Both the position numbers and the translations under genes were made by a program. The notes under the pieces were generated by a model that was not told the DNA's origin, did not search any database, and saw only the letters and a program-made list of their open reading frames with translations. From the NCBI GenBank assembly GCA_937925515.1, contig CALALP010000001.1, positions 1-64,000 on the forward strand: a DNA stretch of 64,000 bases. The letters are read 5' to 3'. The stretch comes from an uncultured Lachnoanaerobaculum sp. GTDB lineage: Bacteria > Bacillota > Clostridia > Lachnospirales > Lachnospiraceae. How positions within the stretch are numbered: position 1 is the first letter of the stretch; every line of letters begins with the position of its first letter. Below, piece after piece: positions 9,407-17,381 of this stretch.

Positions 9407-10387
9407 CTATTCTTTTACCTTAATATATTGGCTTGCTACATACGCTCTTGCATTGTTATAATTTATAACTGCCCAATTATTATCATAAGCCTCTACATAT
9501 TCAATAGTAGTTCCTGCCGGAAGTGTAGCAATCTTTTCTCCGTCAGTACTTGGAGCAGAACGAACATTTAATGCAGATGTAGTTACATAAACCTTAGGTG
9601 CAGCAGTAGTTTCTGCTTGTGTTGTTGTAGTTTCCACTACAGCTGTTGTAGTAACAGCTACTGTTGTTGTAGCTTTCTTTGAAGAACCTTTAGTAAATGT
9701 ATTTCTTACAAAAACAAACAAACCTATAATCACTATAATCACTACTACAGGAATTGCAAATGTAAGTGCTAATCTTGCCATATTGATAGTTCTTCTTTTT
9801 TTAGCTGACTTATTCCTTGAACGATTAATCTTAGCCGCTATACTTGACGGATCTAACATAGCCACTCCCTCCTCTGAAGATTTAGTTGAATTATCATCTG
9901 TATTTACTTTATTTCTATTACTTCTACTATTTTCCATGTTACTATGGAAAGTGGTGCTATCCCCCATAGTACTATTCCCCATAGCACTATTTCTTTCAAT
10001 TCTTATAGGGGCTGTTTTTTTTGTAACAGTATTTAAAATGTCTGCAAATATCTCAACTTCCTCACGAAGTAAATCAATAGAGGTTCTTGCGTTGTATGAG
10101 TTATTATCATTATTATGTATAGCACTGTTACTAAGCATGAAGATACGCTGATAATTTTCAGCAGATCCCTCAGTTATAATTTTATTTTGAAGTAGTTCTT
10201 CAATTAATCTCGATATATTATCTCCCTCAATCTCAAACTTGTCTGACAAACATCTAATCATGTATTCTAAAAGTTGTCTCGACTTAATCATGGAGATATT
10301 ATATTTATGCTCCTGAATCAGTTGCATTATTTCACTTGAGCCTTCGTCAACAAAATTTAAAGCCTTGCTTTCATCAATATTTGACAT
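9407..10387 (-). CDS. Membrane-anchored protein: HEPN/DUF4145-like domain, TM segment, SH3b domain
   Basis: A 326-residue protein of unusual layout. Residues 15-120 are helical and resemble DUF4145/HEPN-type domains (SRQLLEYMIRCLSDKF..., LSNSAIHNNDN). A Ser/Asn/Met-rich repeat (MGNSTMGDST) and a basic stretch (KSAKKRR) follow, then one membrane segment (about 206-228), a Thr/Val-rich linker, and a C-terminal bacterial SH3 domain (LNVRSAPSTDGEKIATLPAG...) that would face the outside and bind cell wall. GAGGAGAA precedes the ATG. It is monocistronic as far as can be seen. The SH3 call is firm; the N-terminal call is tentative and no function is assigned. Confidence 0.75.
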   Translation of the reverse strand: MSNIDESKALNFVDEGSSEIMQLIQEHKYNISMIKSRQLLEYMIRCLSDKFEIEGDNISRLIEELLQNKIITEGSAENYQRIFMLSNSAIHNNDNNSYNARTSIDLLREEVEIFADILNTVTKKTAPIRIERNSAMGNSTMGDSTTFHSNMENSRSNRNKVNTDDNSTKSSEEGVAMLDPSSIAAKINRSRNKSAKKRRTINMARLALTFAIPVVVIIVIIGLFVFVRNTFTKGSSKKATTTVAVTTTAVVETTTTQAETTAAPKVYVTTSALNVRSAPSTDGEKIATLPAGTTIEYVEAYDNNWAVINYNNARAYVASQYIKVKE

Positions 10388-10861
10388 AAAGATTCTCCTC
10401 TCATTCTAATATGATGCTTAATCTATTTTATTATACTAAATATTATTGATTTGTGCATTAAATTTCTTTAGTATGACAAATAAATTTCTAGTAGCTTGGC
10501 TGTAAAAATTTGGTACTGTTGCATAGTTTATGCTTTAACCAAATACTTTATCAAGTGAATAAAAATTATTAAATTAACCTTACAACAAGACATCATAGCA
10601 CTTAAATATAAAAATTACAAATCAGTATTTTTTATATTTTTTTACTATATTTTCTAGTAAAGAACAGGCCTGAATAAAGTTATTTTAGGTTTTACTGACG
10701 ATAATTAAATAAAAGCTTAATCTAGTATGGATTAGCTTATTTAAGTATGTATTTTTTGTAAACTCTTGCATTTATCCCACTAAATTTCTTATTGATTATC
10801 AAACTAACCTTATTTATAATTAATCTGTTACAATTACAAATATACTATTTGAAAGGTTTAT
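10388..10861. other. Intergenic region between divergent genes
   Basis: A 474-base AT-rich gap. It holds a probable plus-strand promoter near its right end (10792-10820), an imperfect inverted repeat AAGCTTAATC/GGATTAGCTT around 10714-10739, and a TATAAT reading toward the SH3 gene near 10430. No ORF with a ribosome binding site and no RNA gene was recognised. Confidence 0.6.
10792..10820 (+). promoter_or_regulatory. Sigma-A-type promoter for the GH31 gene
   Basis: TTGATT (10792-10797), a 17-base spacer and TATAAT (10815-10820), ending 41 bases before the ATG at 10862. Spacing and -10 match consensus; the -35 differs at two positions. Confidence 0.6.
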
Positions 10862-12340
10862 ATGAAAGTTAAAAGACTATCAAAGGAATGTTGGTATCCG
10901 GCAGTCAGTTCATGGGGAGTAAATATGCCTTATGATGAAAACTTTTTTCATGAGGAACTAATATTAAAAGAAAATCAAACTCCAAATCAAATGACACCGC
11001 TACTTTTAAGTAATTATGGGCAATGCATTTATAAAAAAGAGGGCTTTAAAGCTAAATTTGAAAAAGATTATATTTTAGTTGATGATGATTGCATTGTACA
11101 AAAACTAGATAATTTGAAACAGGCATTTAAATATTGCAGTGAAAATTATTTTGAGAAAAATGAAATAGCTATTGCAGATGAACTCAAAGTAGGCATTTCC
11201 TATAATACTTGGATGCATGCTCCTATTGATATTACACAGGAAAAAACCTTAGATTATGCAAAAAAACTGTTAGACTTAGGTCTTCCTCCCTCTACACTGA
11301 TTATAGATGACAAATGGAGTTATAACTATGGTTCACTTAATTTTGAAAAAGCTAAATTTAAAGAACCTAAAAAAATGATAGAAGAACTACATAATATGGG
11401 CTTTAAAGTAATGCTTTGGTTTTGCCCCTTTGTCAGTTTTAAAACCTACACTTACAATCTATATTACCATAATAATTGGCTTTTAAAAGAAGATAATAAA
11501 CCATATAAACTCAAATGGTGGAATGAAACCTCAGCTTGTGTAGACTTAAGAAATGAGGAGGCCTTTAATTATTTAAAAAATAGAATGGATAGGCTAATAA
11601 ACATAGGAATAGACGGTTTTAAAATGGACGGTGGCGACAGTCTTTTCTATCTAAAAGAACATGAACCTGATAAACAAAGCTATCTTTGGTCAAAACTTGC
11701 CTCTTATTTTAAATACAATGAGATAAGAGTGGATTTTAACACTCCCGGAATGTCTATTTTTGAAAGACTTTGTGATAAAAAACATTCATTTGGAAATGGT
11801 GGAATCAAAGACATTGTGCCTGCCTCACTTGCTCTAGGACTTGGAGGGCATCCTTTTTTTGCAACTGATATGGTTGGTGGTGGAGAAGTTCAAGATATAA
11901 GGGATAAATGTGAACTCCAAAAAGATATTTTTATCTCTCACATTCAAATAGGGCTCTTAATGCCAAATATTCAGTTTTCAATTCTTCCTGATAAAGTTCT
12001 AGGCAAAGATTTATATATACTTAAAGCATTACTAAACCAAAGAAAAGAATATGAACCTTATTTAAATGAACTTGCAAAGATAAGTTCTAAAACAAAAGAA
12101 CCAATAGTAAGACTTTTAGAATATGAATTTCCTAATCAGGGCTTTTCACATATTACAGATATGTTTATGCTTGGAGATAAATATTTGGTAGTTCCTATTA
12201 CAAAGAAAAATGAAACAAGCAAAGAAATCTCTCTACCAAAGGGGAGCAAATGGCAGTTTGAGGAATGTATTTATAATGGTGGAGAAAAGATTAAAATTGA
12301 CCTTGTTCAAGAAAAGCTTGCAGTGATAAAGAAGATTTAA
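10862..12340 (+). CDS. Glycoside hydrolase family 31-like enzyme (MYORG/KIAA1161-like branch)
   Basis: A 492-residue cytoplasmic protein (no signal peptide) with a GH31 (beta/alpha)8 pattern: WMHAPIDITQE, LIIDDKWSYNYG, GFKVMLWFCPFVS, and the nucleophile block GIDGFKMDGGD with Asp256 as the likely catalytic nucleophile. The block GHPFFATDMVGGGE (about 329-342) matches the later GH31 motif. The usual W-G-D acid/base motif is not visible; the corresponding stretch reads KKHSFGNGGIKDI, so the acid/base residue is unclear. The sequence resembles the MYORG/KIAA1161 branch, which includes alpha-galactosidases, more than classical alpha-glucosidases. Substrate is unknown; alpha-galactosides would fit the nearby mgl genes (inference). 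GAAAGG precedes the ATG. Confidence 0.75.
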   Translation: MKVKRLSKECWYPAVSSWGVNMPYDENFFHEELILKENQTPNQMTPLLLSNYGQCIYKKEGFKAKFEKDYILVDDDCIVQKLDNLKQAFKYCSENYFEKNEIAIADELKVGISYNTWMHAPIDITQEKTLDYAKKLLDLGLPPSTLIIDDKWSYNYGSLNFEKAKFKEPKKMIEELHNMGFKVMLWFCPFVSFKTYTYNLYYHNNWLLKEDNKPYKLKWWNETSACVDLRNEEAFNYLKNRMDRLINIGIDGFKMDGGDSLFYLKEHEPDKQSYLWSKLASYFKYNEIRVDFNTPGMSIFERLCDKKHSFGNGGIKDIVPASLALGLGGHPFFATDMVGGGEVQDIRDKCELQKDIFISHIQIGLLMPNIQFSILPDKVLGKDLYILKALLNQRKEYEPYLNELAKISSKTKEPIVRLLEYEFPNQGFSHITDMFMLGDKYLVVPITKKNETSKEISLPKGSKWQFEECIYNGGEKIKIDLVQEKLAVIKKI

Positions 12341-12348
12341 TGTGATTG

Positions 12349-12490
12349 TGGGGTTGCAAAACTAATTTTATGAATATTACTGTCTTATTTGTTCTCTATT
12401 TGAAAATAAAATATTATATTTATTCATTATGATGTGTGATTTGTCCCCCGTAGGGGGACAAATCACACATAGATAGATATTTTTCAAAAA
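12349..12490 (-). repeat. MITE-like dispersed repeat with internal palindrome
   Basis: This segment aligns by eye, in inverted orientation, with 28105-28244: TGGGGTTGCAAAACTAATTTTATGAATA at one end, TTTATTCATTATGATGTG in the middle and AGATAGATATTTT at the other. Inside lies a perfect 18-bp inverted repeat (12432-12449 and 12453-12470) with a three-base loop. It sits between two converging genes, so the hairpin may act as a bidirectional terminator even though no strong T run follows. Confidence 0.65.
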
Positions 12491-12507
12491 TTCTCTGTAC
12501 TAATCCA

Positions 12508-12966
12508 CTACTCTTCTATTAAATCCACTGTCCAATTTTTTTCTTGAATTTTATTCTCAAGCTTTCTTAAATCTGCTGCTAAAGCATCAATATTTTTTTG
12601 TAAATCTTTTACTGAAATAGTTGACTTTATTTTAATTTCAGATGCTCTTGCTCTGTCTGAGATATAACTTGCATTACTTGCCATATCTCTATAAATAGAC
12701 AACTGTAAATAACCGACATCTTTTCTTGCTATTAACTGTGTTAAATTAGTATCTTCTATTAGAGTATTGCAATTAGTATAATTAATCCTACCTATTAAAT
12801 ACTCAAGTCTTTTTATACACTCATCAAGTTCAAGCTTAAGTGCATTTGGGTCTTCAGCAGGTGTTTCTCCCTCTTGAACCAAAACATTTCTATTTAATCT
12901 AAACCTAAGTTGCTCTATTCTCTTATTTAAATCTGCTCTTTCTTGTAATGCCTCTGCTAACTTCAT
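12508..12966 (-). CDS. DIP1984-like (septicolysin-type) small helical protein
   Basis: A 152-residue, mostly helical protein that starts MKLAEALQERADLNKRIEQL, the hallmark of the DIP1984 family, whose members are often annotated septicolysin. Heptad patterns run through residues 5-30 and 105-145. The function of the family is not established. I chose ATG 12966 because AAAGGAG lies just upstream; the frame extends 15 codons further with no ribosome binding site or family match. It converges on the GH31 gene across the repeat at 12349-12490. Confidence 0.8.
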   Translation of the reverse strand: MKLAEALQERADLNKRIEQLRFRLNRNVLVQEGETPAEDPNALKLELDECIKRLEYLIGRINYTNCNTLIEDTNLTQLIARKDVGYLQLSIYRDMASNASYISDRARASEIKIKSTISVKDLQKNIDALAADLRKLENKIQEKNWTVDLIEE

Positions 12967-13176
12967 ACTTTCTCCTTTATTCCCCTTACCTCTCCCTCGT
13001 TCTATAGTCAATATCCGGTAGTAACAATAACTTTAACAATGCATTTGTACATTATCTGAGCCTAACAATGATTGAGGATTCGAACCCCTGCCTGCTCCTT
13101 GGCAAACCAATTAGGACTAGAAAAAGTCGAGTTTTTGATATTCGCCCTATAAAACTACCTACTAGATTAGTATAAC

Positions 13177-14085
13177 TTATATATTTGAAAATGCAATCTT
13201 TTCTGCATTTTCCTCTAACTGTTTTATTTCTCTTTCATTTAAGTTCAAATGCTTTTTCACTAAATCAAACTCATCTTTAAGACTTATCCCACTTACTGTT
13301 CGATTGTCAGTATTTACAGTAACTAAAAGCCCATAATCTAAAAATTCCTTAAGTGGATACTTTGACATATCGGTTACTGCCTTAGTTTGCAAATTGCTTG
13401 TAGGACACATTTCTATGCCTATCCCTTTTTCAAGGCAAAGTTTCTTTACATCTTCATGACCACTCATTGCAATGCCATGACCTATTCTTTTAGTACCCAT
13501 TTCTATAGCACATTTTATACTTTCAACGCTCCCACATTCTCCTGCATGAATAGTATATTTATAGCCTAGTTTTTTAGCCTCCTTAAATAAATCTACAAAT
13601 TTTTTCGTAGGAAAGTTTGACTCATCTCCTGCCAAATCTACTGCACATAAGCCCTCGCCATAAAACTCCCTTACTTCCTTAAACATTTTAAGGCTTAGTT
13701 CAGGTTCATGATTTCTCATAGCACATGCAATAACTCCAAAGTCTACACCTGTAAGTTTCTTTCCCTCTTTCATTCCGTCAATTACAGCCTCCATAACCTC
13801 AAAAGCCTTAAGTCCCTTTGCACATGAAAACAAAGGAGCAAACCTAGCCTCAACATACTTAAGATTTTCTTTTTGTAAATCAAGCATAAATTGTTTACTT
13901 GCCTCAAAAAGTGTTTGTCTTGTTTGCAAACATGAGATAGGCAACTCAAATCTCTTAAGATATTCTGTTAAGCTCCTGCAATCTTTAGAAACCTCTACCT
14001 CACTAATAAGAACTTCTCTACCTAAGATTTTTGACATAAGTGCAAGATTTAAAGAACCGTCTAAATGACAGTGTAACTCAAACAT
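13177..14085 (-). CDS. add: Adenosine deaminase
   Basis: A 302-residue enzyme converting adenosine to inosine for purine salvage. Metal ligands His5 and His7 are in ELHCHLDGS. HAGE holds the third histidine's partner Glu (general acid), GHGIAM gives the later histidine, and TVNTDNRTVS holds the zinc-binding Asp. The DN instead of DD in the last motif is usual in one bacterial Add subgroup, so it does not by itself suggest an inactive enzyme. Slightly short at the N-terminus but complete. GGAGGGATT precedes the ATG. The gene stands alone on the minus strand, with the LRR protein gene upstream. Confidence 0.92.
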   Translation of the reverse strand: MFELHCHLDGSLNLALMSKILGREVLISEVEVSKDCRSLTEYLKRFELPISCLQTRQTLFEASKQFMLDLQKENLKYVEARFAPLFSCAKGLKAFEVMEAVIDGMKEGKKLTGVDFGVIACAMRNHEPELSLKMFKEVREFYGEGLCAVDLAGDESNFPTKKFVDLFKEAKKLGYKYTIHAGECGSVESIKCAIEMGTKRIGHGIAMSGHEDVKKLCLEKGIGIEMCPTSNLQTKAVTDMSKYPLKEFLDYGLLVTVNTDNRTVSGISLKDEFDLVKKHLNLNEREIKQLEENAEKIAFSNI

Positions 14086-14124
14086 AATCCCTCCAAATAT
14101 TTATTTCTACCTATTATAACACAA

Positions 14125-15126
14125 TTAAGTCAACCAGTCTTTAGGATCTACTAAAAAATTCCCCTTACTTATAAGGTCAAAAGGATTATTCTTTCTTGGA
14201 GTCCATAAAAGTACCTTAGAATCAGTTTCATCTTTTGGATTTTTAACTCCAGGGTTATCATCAAATGCACTCTTATAAATACCCTCTATTCCCTCACTAA
14301 AATTTCTAATAGTTTTCGGTATTTGAATTTGTGTAAGTAAATTATTTTTAAATGCTCTATGATGTATATGCTTTAGCTTTCCCTTAAAAGATATCTCTTC
14401 TATCCTATTATTCATAAATGCCTCTATCCCTATTGACTCCATTTTTTCAGGAAAGACCAAAGATTTAAGTTTATTATTTTTAAATGCCGCCTCAGCTGTA
14501 TATTTAAGTGTAGAGGGAAATTCCACTTCTTCTATTGAGTTATCCATAAATGCAAATTTATTTATAAATACAATTCCCTCTTTTAAAACAAGCTTTTTTA
14601 TACTACAATTTTTAAATGCTCTAAACTGAATATGTGTATAGTTTCCGGGGATTTCTACTTCATCTATTTCCATATCTGAAAATGCTCCCTCACTAATCCA
14701 GACAGGTTTTTTGCCATTAGTTCCCTCGAAAGGTAGGGTAAGTTTTTTTATTTTCTTTATTTTCTTTTTACCTAATTCAGAAAAACCGTTAATACAATAT
14801 TCTACATCAGGGTTTCCGTCGCTGTCCTCAGTTCCAAGTATCTTCTTTTCCTCAAAATTAAAATCAGTTACATTCCATACTGCCTCTTCCTCATTATCTT
14901 CATCATCTTTTTCAAGCTCTTCTTTTCTCACAAGATAAGTATTTGAAATAAAGTTATCAGCCTCTGTTGCAGGCATGTAAATGAAACTTGCTCTTATTGC
15001 AAATAATGACATACAGAGGGCAAATATTAAAAATCTGCTATAAGGACTTTTATTTTTTACATTTTTCTCACTCTCAAAAAAATTTGACTCTTCAATTACT
15101 TCTTCTTTAAGTTCTCTCAACTGCAT
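14125..15126 (-). CDS. Membrane-anchored leucine-rich-repeat (LRR_5/BspA-like) protein
   Basis: A 333-residue protein with a short cytoplasmic head, one membrane segment near 32-52 (LIFALCMSLFAIRASFIYM), an acidic Glu/Asp-rich linker, and about five BspA/LRR_5 repeats between residues 150 and 285, each carrying an aF.n..i..v..P or AFKNN motif (RAFKNCSIKKL, AAFKNNKLKSL, EAFMNNRIEEI, RAFKNNLLTQI). Such repeats usually serve surface binding. AAAGGAGG precedes the ATG. The C-terminal 50 residues match nothing I recognise. Ligand unknown. Confidence 0.82.
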   Translation of the reverse strand: MQLRELKEEVIEESNFFESEKNVKNKSPYSRFLIFALCMSLFAIRASFIYMPATEADNFISNTYLVRKEELEKDDEDNEEEAVWNVTDFNFEEKKILGTEDSDGNPDVEYCINGFSELGKKKIKKIKKLTLPFEGTNGKKPVWISEGAFSDMEIDEVEIPGNYTHIQFRAFKNCSIKKLVLKEGIVFINKFAFMDNSIEEVEFPSTLKYTAEAAFKNNKLKSLVFPEKMESIGIEAFMNNRIEEISFKGKLKHIHHRAFKNNLLTQIQIPKTIRNFSEGIEGIYKSAFDDNPGVKNPKDETDSKVLLWTPRKNNPFDLISKGNFLVDPKDWLT

Positions 15127-15422
15127 GCCACCTCCTTTACTACTTAGTTTAAATTGATTTTGTTCAATTAATTTGTATACATTATATTTTACTCTAAAAA
15201 TAGACTATTGTAAAGTATTTAATATATCTTCTTTATCTTTCATTTTGCTTAGTTTTGCTTTGAATATTTTTTAGATAATTTTAAACTTAATTTAAACAAA
15301 TATATAGCCTTGTGTTTATATTTAAATGGTAACATAGCTATCGTTATTAATAATATGTATTTAGGCAAATCACTTATAATGCATTATATCATTTAGTTAT
15401 TTTAGTAATAGGAGATAGTAAA
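15127..15422. other. Intergenic region between divergent genes
   Basis: About 300 AT-rich bases between the LRR gene and the lipoprotein gene. TATAAT at 15375-15380 could be the -10 for the plus-strand gene, but no good -35 lies 16-18 bases upstream. A TATAAT also reads toward the LRR gene near 15180. No ORF or RNA gene was seen. Confidence 0.5.
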
Positions 15423-15860
15423 ATGAAAAATAAGAAATTAATTTTAACTTCAGTATTGGCAGCAATGGTAATAATATCAGCAGGTTGTGGCAAAAAGGCT
15501 GATACAACTTCAAGTTCAATAGACCCTAAAGAGGCAACTGTTGTAACAACAGGTGCAAATGATAAAGACTCTAATACTCCTGAGTCAGTAGACCCTAAAA
15601 ATGCAACTGTTGTAACTGACTCAGCAAATTCTGATGAAGTACTTGAGGTTCAAGGAGAAATATCTGAAATAAAAGACTTTCAATTCACACTTAAAACAGA
15701 CGGTGGAGATATAGCTTTTTCTTTTGACCAAAATGAAAAGCCTGAGGGACTTGATAAGGTAAAAGACGGCGACATGGTAAATGTTAAATTTACAGGAGAA
15801 ATAAACCCTGTAGAACCATTTAAAGGCAAAGTATTATCTGTAAGTCCATATAAAGAGTAA
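15423..15860 (+). CDS. Small secreted lipoprotein with OB-like domain
   Basis: A 145-residue lipoprotein. The signal peptide ends in the lipobox ISAGC (Cys at about 22), followed by a Ser/Thr/Asp-rich spacer in which PKEATVV and PKNATVV repeat about 25 residues apart. The C-terminal domain (about 75-145) is beta-rich with GEISEIKDFQFTLKT and VKDGDMVNVKFTGEI, a pattern seen in small OB-like lipoprotein domains. A similar domain seems present in the lipoprotein at 51849-52547. No function is assigned. AGGAGA precedes the ATG. It ends in a strong hairpin shared with rluA. Confidence 0.75.
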   Translation: MKNKKLILTSVLAAMVIISAGCGKKADTTSSSIDPKEATVVTTGANDKDSNTPESVDPKNATVVTDSANSDEVLEVQGEISEIKDFQFTLKTDGGDIAFSFDQNEKPEGLDKVKDGDMVNVKFTGEINPVEPFKGKVLSVSPYKE

Positions 15861-15866
15861 ACTTTA

Positions 15867-15912
15867 GAGCCTGAAAACCATTTAAGAGTTGGTTTCAGGC
15901 TCGTTTTATTTT
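15867..15912 (+). terminator. Intrinsic terminator between converging genes
   Basis: GAGCCTGAAA (15867-15876) pairs with TTTCAGGCTC (15893-15902), followed by GTTTTATTTTTT. It is efficient-looking for the plus-strand lipoprotein gene and overlaps the stop codon of the minus-strand pseudouridine synthase. Confidence 0.85.
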
Positions 15913-16809
15913 TTCCCAAGCAGTAAACATATCTTTTGGTATGGCTACCTCAAAATGCATTTCCCTATCTAAAATTGGGTGTCTAAAACTTAATTTTTTG
16001 GAATGTAATGCAGTTCTTTTAATTAGACTTAAATCTCCACCATACATTTCATCTCCTATTAATGGAAATCCTAAGTAAGAAGTATGTACTCTAATCTGAT
16101 GAGTTCTGCCTGTTTCTAAATTAAATTCAACTAAGTAATAGTCATTTTTCCTTTCTATTAATTTAAAATTAGTTATAGCCCTTTCTCCATTTATCTTGTC
16201 AACACATCTTTCTATACAAGAATCAGACTTTCTTCCAATGGGCAGGTCAATTTTTCCCCCTAGGGGAAGTTTAACTCCAACTTCATTTGCCCTTAGTATT
16301 CCAATATAAGTTCTTGAAATTTTCCTTTCTTTCATGTCATTATATAAAATTCCGGAACTTAAGTAATTCTTTGCAATAATTGTAAGCCCTGTTGTATTTC
16401 TATCAAGCCTGTTAATACATCTAAATACAAATTCCTCATTATTCATTTTCATATAATATCTTACAGCATTTGCAAGGGTATTTTCATAATTATTTATTGA
16501 GGGATGAATGGGGGTGTCGGCTGCTTTATCTATAATCATTAAGTCCTTATCTTCATATATAATGTTAAGTTCTTTAAAAACAGCAATAATATTTTCTGAA
16601 ACTTCATCTTCCAATATAGTAATCTTTAAGTTATCATTTTCCCTTAATTTATAAACTAAATACTCCCATTTTCCATTTACTTTTACGCCCTCTTTGGTCT
16701 TTTTAAGTTTAATAAGACTTTTTGAAGTATAATGTTTCTTTCTTAAAAAACTTTCTATACTCATATCTTGATTTTCAGATGAAATAATGTAATCTATCTC
16801 TCGTTTCAT
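15895..16809 (-). CDS. RluA-family ribosomal large-subunit pseudouridine synthase
   Basis: A 304-residue enzyme that converts uridines in rRNA to pseudouridine. An S4-like N-terminal domain (about 1-70, with KKTKEGVKVNGK) precedes the catalytic domain, whose motif RLDRNTTGL carries the catalytic Asp136; FNLETGRTHQIRVH and LHSKKLSFRHP are further RluA-family motifs. The target uridines cannot be told from sequence; it is closer to RluC/RluD-type enzymes than to RsuA. AGGAG precedes the ATG. Its 3' end overlaps a bidirectional hairpin. Confidence 0.9.
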   Translation of the reverse strand: MKREIDYIISSENQDMSIESFLRKKHYTSKSLIKLKKTKEGVKVNGKWEYLVYKLRENDNLKITILEDEVSENIIAVFKELNIIYEDKDLMIIDKAADTPIHPSINNYENTLANAVRYYMKMNNEEFVFRCINRLDRNTTGLTIIAKNYLSSGILYNDMKERKISRTYIGILRANEVGVKLPLGGKIDLPIGRKSDSCIERCVDKINGERAITNFKLIERKNDYYLVEFNLETGRTHQIRVHTSYLGFPLIGDEMYGGDLSLIKRTALHSKKLSFRHPILDREMHFEVAIPKDMFTAWEKIKRA

Positions 16810-16826
16810 ATAACTCCTAAAAGCAA

Positions 16827-16855
16827 AAAAGCCACACTAGGTAAGTGCGACTTTT
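16827..16855 (-). terminator. Intrinsic terminator downstream of the small-protein gene
   Basis: On the minus strand AAAAGTCGCACT pairs with AGTGTGGCTTTT (two wobbles), followed by TTGCTTTT. It lies between the stop of the 88-residue gene and the start of rluA and probably separates the two transcripts. Confidence 0.7.
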
Positions 16856-16868
16856 CTACTAATACTTA

Positions 16869-17135
16869 CTACTTTCCAAACGCTTTTCCTAAAGAGTTTG
16901 CTATTCCCTTAACATCATTCATATCTATTCCGTCTGAAAGGTCTACTCCCTCAATATTTAACTTTCCTGATTGTAATGCAGATACTACCAAATTAAGCTG
17001 CTCCTCAGGCACATCAATTCCTGCAACCTCTTTAATAACTGATTTAGGATTTGATAATATTTTTTGTAAAAGTGAAGGATCTTGTTGAACTTTTTTTATA
17101 AGCTCAGATACTTTATTCTTTAATAATTCGTCCAT
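16869..17135 (-). CDS. Small helical protein, 88 residues, with leader-peptide-like pattern
   Basis: I do not recognise a named family. The protein is helical and contains DPSLLQKILSNPKSVIKEVA followed by GIDVPEEQL, a pattern like the nitrile-hydratase/NHLP-type leader region of some ribosomal peptide precursors (L..NP...i.e..G...P). The tail, SDGIDMNDVKGIANSLGKAFGK, is amphipathic and Gly/Lys rich. No maturase or transporter gene is adjacent, so a precursor role is only an idea; a housekeeping small protein is at least as likely. AGAGGTTAG precedes the ATG. A terminator follows. Confidence 0.7.
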   Translation of the reverse strand: MDELLKNKVSELIKKVQQDPSLLQKILSNPKSVIKEVAGIDVPEEQLNLVVSALQSGKLNIEGVDLSDGIDMNDVKGIANSLGKAFGK

Positions 17136-17300
17136 AATTCTCTAACCTCTATTCTTGTATGATTTATTAATTTCACCGATATAGTATATCATAAAATATA
17201 TCAAATTAGAAATAAAATCGTTTTAACTCGTATGAAAATTGTATGATAAATATAATGTTTTTTTTATCGTATTTTTTTTATGTATAATGTATAATTCCTC

Positions 17301-17341
17301 ATGAAGTTAGTAATTAAGCAGTAAATACCAATTAACTTCAT
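17301..17341 (+). promoter_or_regulatory. Inverted repeat in the leader of the wall-binding protein gene
   Basis: ATGAAGTTA (17301-17309) and TAACTTCAT (17333-17341) could form a 9-bp stem in the 5' leader or serve as a protein-binding site. Two overlapping TATAAT-like hexamers lie just upstream (17283-17294). Purpose unknown. Confidence 0.4.
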
Positions 17342-17381
17342 ATACTTTTAGTATAAATCAATAAATGGGAGGTCTATCAAT

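Noticed and set aside
9783..10151. 122-codon plus-strand frame opposite the SH3 protein gene
   Set aside because: No ribosome binding site, no recognisable product, and the opposite strand carries a clear SH3 domain gene.
10485..10530. Possible decayed end of the MITE-like repeat (TTGGCTGTAAAAATTTGG)
   Set aside because: The match covers only about 12 bases and has no partner end within 200 bases.
13070..13135. tRNA-like T-arm on the minus strand (GGGGTTCGAATCC) with TTTGCCAA nearby
   Set aside because: The T stem has only four pairs with a wobble, the anticodon arm does not close, and the spacing is too short for a full tRNA. At best a decayed tRNA fragment.
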